Part shown: positions 1 through 4,933 of the stretch, in pieces
Layout of the letters: every line of letters starts with the position of its first letter
How positions within the stretch are numbered: position 1 is the first letter of the stretch
NCBI GenBank assembly: GCA_023227695.1
Contig: JALNVE010000215.1
Location: 1-5,603 of the forward strand
DNA: 5,603 bases
Direction of reading: 5' to 3'
Source of the DNA: Paludibacteraceae bacterium
GTDB taxonomy: Bacteria > Bacteroidota > Bacteroidia > Bacteroidales > Paludibacteraceae
Translations under genes and position numbers: made by a program
Notes under the pieces: generated by a model
Told to the model about the DNA's origin: nothing
Database searches by the model: none
What the model saw: the letters and a program-made list of their open reading frames with translations, nothing else

Positions 1-58
1 AGCTCATCGGGTAGTCTTTTTGTGAACGTCTAACGTACTGTCTTTCTTTTCCTTTCAT
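1..58 (-). CDS. Transposase N-terminus (IS3-type OrfA-like), cut by the window edge
   Basis: Only the first 19 residues are present: MKGKERQYVRRSQKDYPMS. The ATG is at 56-58 and the open frame leaves the window on the left. I recognise the pattern ERQYVRR-[TS]-Q-[RK]-DY-x-MS as the basic N-terminus of OrfA proteins from Bacteroidetes IS3-like elements. In those proteins it precedes a helix-turn-helix domain that binds the element's ends. In IS3 elements a second frame (OrfB, DDE catalytic domain) follows and is reached by programmed frameshift; that part would lie beyond the edge. The start is supported by an A-rich leader and an inverted repeat just upstream (62-82). With so few residues, another DNA-binding protein cannot be excluded. 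Confidence 0.6.
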   Translation of the reverse strand, partial: MKGKERQYVRRSQKDYPMS

Positions 59-61
59 ATT

Positions 62-82
62 CGTTACTTTTTTGTTGTAACG
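62..82 (-). repeat. Inverted repeat in the transposase leader
   Basis: CGTTAC (62-67) and GTAACG (77-82) are perfect 6-bp complements separated by 9 nt. In the minus-strand RNA the hairpin would end three bases before the transposase ATG at 58. Its position suggests a role in limiting translation or a site bound by the transposase, but this is inference. No U-tract follows it in that direction, so it is not a terminator. Confidence 0.5.
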
Positions 83-102
83 CTATTTCAGGACGTGACA
101 GG

Positions 103-140
103 TAGGAAAAAGAAGAGGCTGCATCAAAGATACAACCTCT
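103..140 (-). terminator. Rho-independent terminator of the 171-506 gene
   Basis: On the minus strand AGAGGTTGTATC (140-129) pairs with GATGCAGCCTCT (125-114) across a TTT loop. This makes a 12-bp stem with two U-G wobbles, and TCTTTTTCC follows. On the plus strand the two wobble positions become C-A mismatches, so the hairpin is built for minus-strand RNA. It starts 30 bp beyond the stop codon of the small acidic gene and ends right at the inferred edge of the insertion sequence. Confidence 0.85.
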
Positions 141-170
141 TTCTATTGAATTAATTTTTTGTTTTTATAC

Positions 171-506
171 TTAAGCTTGAGTTCCTAAAATTGCTTCATA
201 TTGTTCTGATGTAGAAAAATCTAGACTCTCGATTTGGTCGAACAATTTTTTTAACTCTTGAATTTCACCTTTAGTAGGTTCTACTACATTGTTAGCTGTC
301 AGGTGGATTCTATCCTCAAACTCTTTAATTAATGAACTGAGCGCCTCGAAGTCTTTAATAAGCTTATTGCAGTTTTCTTGTTGTTCTGCTTTAGGGTTAA
401 ATCTTTTAACTGCATCTCTATATTCCAACATTAGATTAGCTTCTTGTGAGGTATAAAGCAACTCATCGCAATCTTGGATTTCCATTAATAAGTCTTCCAT
501 TGTCAT
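171..506 (-). CDS. Small acidic helical protein, unknown function
   Basis: This encodes 111 residues with no signal peptide or membrane segment, so it is probably cytoplasmic. It is rich in Glu, Asp, Leu and Lys and nearly lacks Gly and Pro, which predicts a mostly alpha-helical fold. Residues of about 40-65 (NCNKLIKDFEALSSLIKEF) have coiled-coil-like spacing. The pattern of residues 10-60 loosely recalls YlbF/YmcA-type helical proteins, but the match is too weak to assign. Two in-frame ATGs, at 506 and 500, could serve as start; I give the longer. It is followed by a strong terminator and preceded by a weak TATCTTTA box at 562-569. The transporter gene ends 122 bp upstream on the same strand with no clear terminator between them, so partial co-transcription is possible. 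I do not recognise a function. Confidence 0.75.
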   Translation of the reverse strand: MTMEDLLMEIQDCDELLYTSQEANLMLEYRDAVKRFNPKAEQQENCNKLIKDFEALSSLIKEFEDRIHLTANNVVEPTKGEIQELKKLFDQIESLDFSTSEQYEAILGTQA

Positions 507-561
507 AGTAATACGTTTTTTGATTGATATTAGTTTACTTTCTCTTCTTGAGAATACTTAC

Positions 562-569
562 TAAAGATA
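562..569 (-). promoter_or_regulatory. Possible -7 box for the 171-506 gene
   Basis: On the minus strand the sequence reads TATCTTTA, one base from the Bacteroidetes consensus TAnnTTTG, with a leader of roughly 50 nt to the ATG at 506. No TTTG-like -33 element is seen at the expected 19-21 nt spacing. The same octamer lies upstream of the transporter gene, which gives slight support. Confidence 0.3.
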
Positions 570-628
570 AACTTTATTTCTTAAAATCATAGAGTCAATC
601 TTTATTTTAACATTTTCTAGTGGTTCTT

Positions 629-2476
629 TTATTCTGCCGTTTTTGATTCCGTTTTAGCCGTCTCCTCTTTCTTTCCGAAGTTTGGATTCATATTCAGTTT
701 TTTAGCTAAAATGAATCCTGGAATAGTACAGATACATACCCAGATAAAGAAGTTGAGGTAGCCTACACACTCCTGAATCCAACCTGCAATCATGCCAGGA
801 AGCATCATTCCGAGTGCCATGAAACCTGTACAGATGGCATAATGAGAGGTGGAATATTTGCCTTGGGAGATATAAATAAGATAAAGCATGAATGCAGTAA
901 ATCCGAATCCGTAACCGAATTGCTCAATTCCTACCATAGAGCAGATGAGTATGTAGTTGTCTATCTGCGCAAATGACATGTATACATACAGAAGGTTAGG
1001 CACATTCATGCATAAGATCATTGGCCATAACCATTTGCCGAAACCATCTTTTGCAACAACTATTCCGCCTAAAATACCTCCTAAAGTGAGGGCTATGACG
1101 CCCACTGTTCCGTATGCAAAACCGATTTGTGCGGTTGATAGTCCCAAACCTCCTGCTGATATAGAATCAAGAAGGAAAGGAGCTGACAATTTTGTCAGTT
1201 GGGCTTCGCCTAATCGATAGAGAAGTATAAATGCTATTGCGATTCCAATGTTGTCTTTGGTAAAAAACAGTTTAAAGGAAGAGAAAAAAGCACTGATAGA
1301 GTTTTTCTCTTTTACTTGTTTGTCGTTTTCAGGTTTGGGTAAAACAAAGAAGTGATAAACGGCAAACCCTATGAATAAGCCTGCACAAATGAAAAATGTG
1401 ATGCTCCATGAGAAAGGAATGTTTCCTGACGTTCCGGTAAATGTTGCACCTTTGCCGATTTTGGCTTTAGGGTCTACAAGGATGGTTAAATAAGCTGCTT
1501 TATCCCAGTTGTCCGCAGAAAAAGTGAATCTGTCATTTCCTACGATGGAGAAAGATTTGTCTCCCTCTGTCTGAGAAAAATTCAATACAATGTTTTCTTC
1601 CGGTTTACCTGATAGTTTGATTGCGATTGCTTTGGTGTTGTGCGCAAAATTAGAAGTCTCAATCTTAGGCTTTGGATTAAACGTCTCTTGTAAGAAATTT
1701 TTCAGAGGATCTGACACATATTCAGTCCAAACACTCGAATCTTCTTTCTGTTCCTTTTGGGTTCTGTTCACCTCTTTTGGACAGAATCCGTTAACTATGT
1801 TATTCTCCTTAGCAAAAGAGATAAGGTTGACCGAAGAGTCTGCGCTTATCTCTTTGGTTGAGAGATGGATCTCTTTTTCGTAGCTAAAAAACAGCTCGTT
1901 GCCAGGCTTTGCCTCCATTACTTTTGAAGAGTTGGTGGTGCTTGTAGTAACGTGGATGGTTACGGGTTCCAAACCTGTGCTGCTTTCCAAAAGGCCTGCT
2001 AAGATGACTAGCACACCTTGACCTGCAATCATCGCCACACGGTAGAAGGTGCTACGGATCCCGACAAAAAGTGATTGCTTGTTTTCGTCGAGCGCAATCA
2101 TATAAAAACCGTCTGCGGCGATATCGTGCGTTGCCGAACTAAAGGCGATAAGCCAAAGAATGGCCAGTGTTGATTGCAAGAAAAAGGTTGTCGGTATGCA
2201 GAAGGCTACGCCTGCCAATCCGGCTCCTATAAGCAACTGCATGGCAACGATCCACCATCTTTTAGTTTTGATAATGTCTACAAATGGGCTCCAAAAGGGT
2301 TTGATGACCCATGGTAAATATAACCAGCTTGTATAGAGGGCAGCATCTGCGTTGGAGATGCCCATGCGTTTGTACATGATTAAGGCAAATGAAGTAGCAG
2401 CTATCACATAAGGAATTCCTTCAGCAAAATAGAGAGAGGGCACCCAAGCCCATGGATTACTGTTTTTTGTATTCAT
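629..2476 (-). CDS. AmpG/PAT-like MFS transporter with large periplasmic insert
   Basis: This is an inner-membrane permease of 615 residues, with about 12 predicted helices at 12-34, 48-64, 75-94, 97-122, 145-163, 357-380, 409-432, 446-474, 482-502, 507-535, 546-567 and 572-591. AmpG-like signatures are YFAEGIPY (16-23), WLYLPWVIKPFWSPFVD (51-67), ATHDIAADGF (115-124) and LLYRLGEA (about 418-425). E. coli AmpG imports GlcNAc-anhydroMurNAc muropeptides for wall recycling; the substrate here is not proven. Between helices 5 and 6 lies an insert of about 190 residues (164-356). It is polar and beta-rich, and contains FTFSADNW (317-324), which resembles a motif of extracellular Ig-like or Calx-beta-like modules. 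The upstream in-frame ATG at 2539 would add 21 polar residues. I prefer 2476 because the family pattern (NPWAWVPSLYFAEG) starts there, the leader is A-rich, and a promoter-like box at 2518-2525 lies inside the extension. Confidence 0.88.
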   Translation of the reverse strand: MNTKNSNPWAWVPSLYFAEGIPYVIAATSFALIMYKRMGISNADAALYTSWLYLPWVIKPFWSPFVDIIKTKRWWIVAMQLLIGAGLAGVAFCIPTTFFLQSTLAILWLIAFSSATHDIAADGFYMIALDENKQSLFVGIRSTFYRVAMIAGQGVLVILAGLLESSTGLEPVTIHVTTSTTNSSKVMEAKPGNELFFSYEKEIHLSTKEISADSSVNLISFAKENNIVNGFCPKEVNRTQKEQKEDSSVWTEYVSDPLKNFLQETFNPKPKIETSNFAHNTKAIAIKLSGKPEENIVLNFSQTEGDKSFSIVGNDRFTFSADNWDKAAYLTILVDPKAKIGKGATFTGTSGNIPFSWSITFFICAGLFIGFAVYHFFVLPKPENDKQVKEKNSISAFFSSFKLFFTKDNIGIAIAFILLYRLGEAQLTKLSAPFLLDSISAGGLGLSTAQIGFAYGTVGVIALTLGGILGGIVVAKDGFGKWLWPMILCMNVPNLLYVYMSFAQIDNYILICSMVGIEQFGYGFGFTAFMLYLIYISQGKYSTSHYAICTGFMALGMMLPGMIAGWIQECVGYLNFFIWVCICTIPGFILAKKLNMNPNFGKKEETAKTESKTAE

Positions 2477-2517
2477 AGCGTTTTTTTTCAGTTGCTTGTT
2501 GTTTTTATTAGATTCAG

Positions 2518-2525
2518 TAAAGATA
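2518..2525 (-). promoter_or_regulatory. Possible -7 box for the transporter gene
   Basis: The minus strand reads TATCTTTA, five of the six fixed positions of TAnnTTTG. It lies about 42 nt before the preferred ATG at 2476 and is followed by an A-rich leader. No convincing -33 TTTG is visible at normal spacing. If used, it would exclude the upstream ATG at 2539. Confidence 0.35.
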
Positions 2526-2691
2526 GTAAGATTACCCATTAATAGTAGGGTTTGAAAATGAAATTTCTATCTTAATAAGAATGTTTTACTGCATAAACAT
2601 AATGGAAATATCCTTGCTTTTAACGAGAAAACCTTGTATTCAGCGAAATAAACATTTTTTTTATATATATGCAGTGTAAATTTAAAGTCAT

Positions 2692-2699
2692 TAGATTTA
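2692..2699 (+). promoter_or_regulatory. Possible -7 box for the NlpC/P60-like gene
   Basis: TAGATTTA matches TAnnTTTG except at the last base. It sits 19 nt before the ATG at 2719, and the A/G-rich stretch AAAAAAGAAAAAGAAG lies directly before the start codon. No clear -33 element is seen; the DNA upstream (2650-2670) is a T/A tract. The site lies in the 242-bp divergent region shared with the transporter gene. Confidence 0.3.
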
Positions 2700-2718
2700 A
2701 ATAAAAAAGAAAAAGAAG

Positions 2719-3402
2719 ATGAAAAGATTATTAACAATGGTTGTCGCTTTAATCACGGCTTCAACCCTGATGGCCGTAGATAAGGCCAAAGTTGCGAATG
2801 CACCAATTCATACAATGAAAGACTTGCTCGCTTTTGCGTCTCAACAAGTCGGTAAACCTTATGCTCAAGAAGCTGTAGGTCCTGAACAATTTGATGAAGG
2901 TGGTTTGGTTCAGTATGTTTTTCTTCAGGCAGGTTATGAACTTCCTACAGATTCGAAAGGACTTCTTAAGTCTGGTAAGGTTTTGAAGAAAGCAAAGTTG
3001 ATGATGAAAGGAGATGTAGTTATTTTGAAAGGACAGGATGGCAAGACAGACAAAACTTGTGGTATTGTCACTAACGTAAAGAAAGATGGAAATTTTGATT
3101 TCATCATTGCTTCACCAGAAGGTGTTTCGGTCAAGAATTCTAGCTCAATGTCTTTTTATAAGGGTGTTCGAATCACATCTGATAAGGATATGAAGAAAAT
3201 CATCAAAGAGTACGAAAAGGAACAGAAGGCGATAGCTAAGGCGAATGAAAAAGCCGAAAAAGCTAATGAGGAGGCAGCTGAGGCTGAAGAAAATGTTCAG
3301 AAAGCTCAGAAAAAAGCCGAACAAGCTGCTAAGAAAGCTGAAAAAGCAGAGAAAAAAGCTGTTAAGAAATCTGAGAAATCAGCAAAGAAAGCAAATAAAT
3401 AA
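2719..3402 (+). CDS. Secreted NlpC/P60-fold protein lacking catalytic residues, with Lys/Ala-rich tail
   Basis: This encodes 227 residues. Residues 1-19 form a Sec signal peptide (MKR, then a hydrophobic core ending LMA) without a lipobox cysteine, so a periplasmic or secreted location is likely. Residues 33-137 follow the NlpC/P60 (C40 peptidase) pattern: VGKPYAQEAVGP (44-55), FDEGGLVQYVFLQAGYELP (58-76), KGDVVIL (97-103), CGIV (114-117) and FIIASPEGV (128-136). Active members use the Cys of FDCSGLV, the His of HVGI and a third polar residue (often His, as in FIHAS) to cleave peptidoglycan stem peptides. Here those positions are Glu60, Thr113 and Ile130. The protein has one Cys (114) and one His (31), neither in a usual catalytic place. 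Residues 158-227 are a charged helix rich in Lys, Ala and Glu, TolA-like or histone-tail-like. I infer a non-catalytic binding or scaffold role. The gene is divergent from the transporter. Confidence 0.85.
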   Translation: MKRLLTMVVALITASTLMAVDKAKVANAPIHTMKDLLAFASQQVGKPYAQEAVGPEQFDEGGLVQYVFLQAGYELPTDSKGLLKSGKVLKKAKLMMKGDVVILKGQDGKTDKTCGIVTNVKKDGNFDFIIASPEGVSVKNSSSMSFYKGVRITSDKDMKKIIKEYEKEQKAIAKANEKAEKANEEAAEAEENVQKAQKKAEQAAKKAEKAEKKAVKKSEKSAKKANK

Positions 3403-3425
3403 AAACAAAAATTCAATGAATAGAG

Positions 3426-3455
3426 AGGGTCGTTACTTTGTGACGACCTTTTTTT
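3426..3455 (+). terminator. Terminator of the NlpC/P60-like gene
   Basis: GGTCGTTAC (3428-3436) and GTGACGACC (3440-3448) form a 9-bp stem with one wobble pair and a TTT loop. Seven T residues follow (3449-3455). The stem can be extended by a G-U and an A-U pair to 3426. It lies 24 bp after the stop codon. Confidence 0.92.
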
Positions 3456-3488
3456 ATGCTTGCCTATCATAGACACTTTCTAATGGGT

Positions 3489-3651
3489 AAAAATGGATCA
3501 GGAGAAAAAATGTGGGTATGTTGAATTCAGAATCAATCTCAAAAATAGGTGTACGTGCTCAAATTTCTCTCAATCTCGGACAGAACAGAAATGCATAATA
3601 AGGTCGGTCACTTACTGGACGGAACGTCCCCAATTCGTCTAATCTGTGATT
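3489..3651 (+). repeat. Diverged interspersed repeat, copy 1
   Basis: Three modules recur elsewhere in the window. Module A (AAAAATGGATCAGGAGAAAA, 3489-3508 and onward) recurs at 5551-5574. Module B (3511-3560, starting TGTGGGTATG) aligns without gaps to 4701-4750, 38 of 50 bases identical. Module C (AATTCGTCTAATCTGTGATT, 3632-3651) matches 4880-4900 with one gap. B and C keep the same order and orientation in copy 2. Edges are approximate. Confidence 0.65.
3617..3629. repeat. Small GC hairpin inside repeat copy 1
   Basis: GGACG (3617-3621) and CGTCC (3625-3629) are exact complements around GAA. No T-tract follows, so it is not a terminator. The repeat copy at 4690-4900 has a related but not self-complementary stretch, CTGACGGACC (4780-4789). 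Confidence 0.45.
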
Positions 3652-3818
3652 CCTTCAAAACTATGTTTTGATTTGTTCTGTTGGTAGCGAATAATAATTG
3701 GTGGTTAACGAAACCACCTATTGGGTTTTATCTCGTTGATTTGTTGAATGTTTGAAGCAATGCGCGGTTTGAAGCAGAAAGAGGAAGAAAAAACTTTCAT
3801 TTTTTTTTGTAAAAAGGG

Positions 3819-3849
3819 TTGCATGAAATGAAAAAACGAATTACCTTTG
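3819..3849 (+). promoter_or_regulatory. Promoter of tRNA-His
   Basis: A perfect Bacteroidetes -7 box, TACCTTTG (3842-3849), is preceded at 20 nt by TTG (3819-3821), a partial -33 element. Transcription would start near 3855, giving a leader of about 14 nt before the mature tRNA at 3869. This is one of the two clearest promoters in the window. Confidence 0.75.
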
Positions 3850-3868
3850 CACTGCAAAACAGAAAAAT

Positions 3869-3943
<75 letters not shown>

Positions 3944-3953
3944 CCCTTTTTTT

Positions 3954-3988
3954 AGTCTTTCGGGTTTCTCGAAAGACTTTTTTGTTTT
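3954..3988 (+). terminator. Terminator of tRNA-His
   Basis: AGTCTTTCG (3954-3962) and CGAAAGACT (3970-3978) form a perfect 9-bp stem with a 7-nt loop, followed by TTTTTGTTTT. It begins 11 nt after the tRNA 3' end and ends 17 nt before the ATG of the AlkD-like gene. Confidence 0.93.
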
Positions 3989-4005
3989 ATGAAACTTCGT
4001 ACATT

Positions 4006-4680
4006 ATGCTGCACTTTTTTAGATTCGATAAAGAGGTAGATGAACAGATGAGATCTATCCGCAAATACTTGGTTGCATCCATGAATGGAGTGGTGTCTAG
4101 TGGCCTGAAACATTTGGGTTACAAGATGAGTTATGGCGTTTCTTTGATGCGTATTAAGGAGTTGTCTGCTCGATTTACGGGTAGTTCAAAGCTGGCCCGT
4201 TGCTTATGGCATTCCGGCTGCAGGGAGATGATGATCATGGCTACCTATCTTCAGCCTGTCGATGAGTTTACGGAGAGGGAGGCCTTGTCGTGGTTGAAAG
4301 AGTGTAAGAATATGGAGTTGGCAGAGCAGCTTTCCCGTAACCTTTGTTCTCGTTTGTCTTTTGCCGATTCTTTGCTGATAAAGTTGAAGGACGAGAACTC
4401 ATCTGAATATATGAAGGCGTTTGCTTATATTTTGGCATCTTTACAAGTGAAAAAGGAGGGGACTCAAGCCTCTTTTCTCTCTGCTTATGAGGAGAAGGCA
4501 AGGGTAGATGTCTATTCTCAGTCGTCGGCAGTCTATTCAGGTGTTTCGCGCTTTTTAAAAGAACTTTGCATCTTGGATGCCGATAGGATGAGAAAGTTTG
4601 CAAACGAATTGGACATGGATAAAGGTCCTGGTGCGGCTTGGGTACGTGAGGAGATGCTTACGGTACTTGATTTCGGATGA
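4006..4680 (+). CDS. AlkD-like HEAT-repeat protein (DNA alkylation repair family)
   Basis: This encodes 224 residues, cytoplasmic, with no signal peptide and strongly helical throughout. The N-terminal pattern IRKYLVASMNGVVSSGL (18-34), then YGVSLMRIKELSARF (43-57), then LARCLWHSGCREMMIMATYL (63-82), matches the short AlkD-like proteins of Bacteroidales as I recall them. AlkD glycosylases use HEAT-like repeats to grip DNA and excise 3- or 7-alkyl purines. By my unaided alignment to Bacillus cereus AlkD, the positions of W109, D113, R148 and W187 here hold Met103, Glu107, Lys137 and Arg182. Base excision is therefore doubtful and a DNA-binding role is possible. I chose the ATG at 4006. A longer frame from GTG 3904 would start inside the tRNA anticodon, and Met15 (4048) is a possible shorter start. 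The gene lies just behind the tRNA-His terminator with no promoter of its own that I can see. Confidence 0.82.
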   Translation: MLHFFRFDKEVDEQMRSIRKYLVASMNGVVSSGLKHLGYKMSYGVSLMRIKELSARFTGSSKLARCLWHSGCREMMIMATYLQPVDEFTEREALSWLKECKNMELAEQLSRNLCSRLSFADSLLIKLKDENSSEYMKAFAYILASLQVKKEGTQASFLSAYEEKARVDVYSQSSAVYSGVSRFLKELCILDADRMRKFANELDMDKGPGAAWVREEMLTVLDFG

Positions 4681-4689
4681 AGGGATTAA

Positions 4690-4902
4690 GAGCAAAAGCC
4701 TGTGGGTAGGTTCAATTAAGGATTTATCTCAAAAACATTTGTACGCGAACATATAAATTATCTGATCGTTTCTCCTTGCCTGACGGACCCTACTTTTTCT
4801 TTTCAGCAGGAACTTGTGCACACCTACTGTCCATGATAACAAACCCTTATTCCTGAATTTAGCTGACCTGAAATAAGATAATTCGTGCTAATTCGTGGTT
4901 GA
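4690..4902 (+). repeat. Diverged interspersed repeat, copy 2
   Basis: Positions 4701-4750 align without gaps to 3511-3560 (38 of 50 identical; shared cores TGTGGGTA, ATCTCAAAAA and GTACG). Positions 4880-4900 (AATTCGTGCTAATTCGTGGT and onward) match module C of copy 1. The distance from module B to C is about 58 bp longer than in copy 1, and the middle is poorly conserved. It fills most of the gap between the AlkD-like and DUF4924-type genes. No protein gene is visible within it. Confidence 0.6.
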
Positions 4903-4923
4903 AATCTCTCCACGCACTTTTTT
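4885..4923 (+). terminator. Possible terminator of the AlkD-like gene
   Basis: CGTGG (4894-4898) pairs with CCACG (4910-4914) around an 11-nt loop. GTG (4885-4887) can add three pairs with CAC (4915-4917) if six bases bulge. TTTTTT follows at 4918-4923. The T-tract is on the plus strand, which fits transcripts of the AlkD-like gene. The stem is modest and 205 bp from the stop, so the call is tentative. On the minus strand no good T-tract follows for the DUF4924-type gene. Confidence 0.4.
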
Positions 4924-4933
4924 ACTTGATCTG

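Larger units (their letters stand above)
1..100 (-). mobile_element. End of an insertion sequence (IS3-like, partial)
   Basis: Read on the minus strand, the segment begins TGTCACGTCCTGAAATAGCG at position 100 and leads within 43 nt to a transposase-like start codon at 58. A TG-initial terminus with a short leader before the first reading frame is the usual layout of an IS3-family left end. The boundary at 100 is inferred from this TGTCAC terminus and from the neighbouring gene's terminator, which ends at about 103. The other end, its inverted repeat and any target-site duplication lie outside the window. It could instead be a solo remnant. Family assignment rests on the N-terminus of the encoded protein. 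Confidence 0.55.
3456..3841. other. Intergenic stretch without a protein gene
   Basis: Between the NlpC/P60-like terminator and the tRNA promoter I find no credible coding sequence; stops are frequent in all frames. It holds a diverged interspersed repeat (about 3489-3651), a small GC hairpin at 3617-3629 (GGACG-GAA-CGTCC), an AT-rich 7-bp hairpin at 3655-3671, and an A/T-rich segment (about 3780-3815) upstream of the tRNA-His promoter. Confidence 0.7.

Noticed and set aside
125..132. Perfect TATCTTTG on the minus strand
   Set aside because: It lies inside the terminator stem-loop, has no -33 element, and points into the insertion sequence; coincidence is more likely than a promoter.
957..1220. 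Plus-strand frame inside the transporter gene
   Set aside because: Shadow of transmembrane-coding DNA; its sequence shows no recognisable domain.
1590..1883. Plus-strand frame inside the transporter insert
   Set aside because: Antisense to the periplasmic insert, with no supporting start signals.
2934..3134. Minus-strand frame inside the NlpC/P60-like gene
   Set aside because: It is antisense to a well-supported domain and has no promoter or family pattern.
3245..3472. Plus-strand frame rich in Lys, Arg and Leu overlapping the NlpC/P60-like tail
   Set aside because: It is a shifted-frame reading of the Lys/Ala/Glu repeat region and runs through the terminator.
3655..3671. Hairpin TCAAAAC-TAT-GTTTTGA
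   Set aside because: The stem is AT-rich, no proper T-tract follows, and no gene nearby needs a terminator there.
4268..4603. Minus-strand frame inside the AlkD-like gene
   Set aside because: Ser/Pro/Lys-rich antisense product without a family pattern; the sense frame is well supported.
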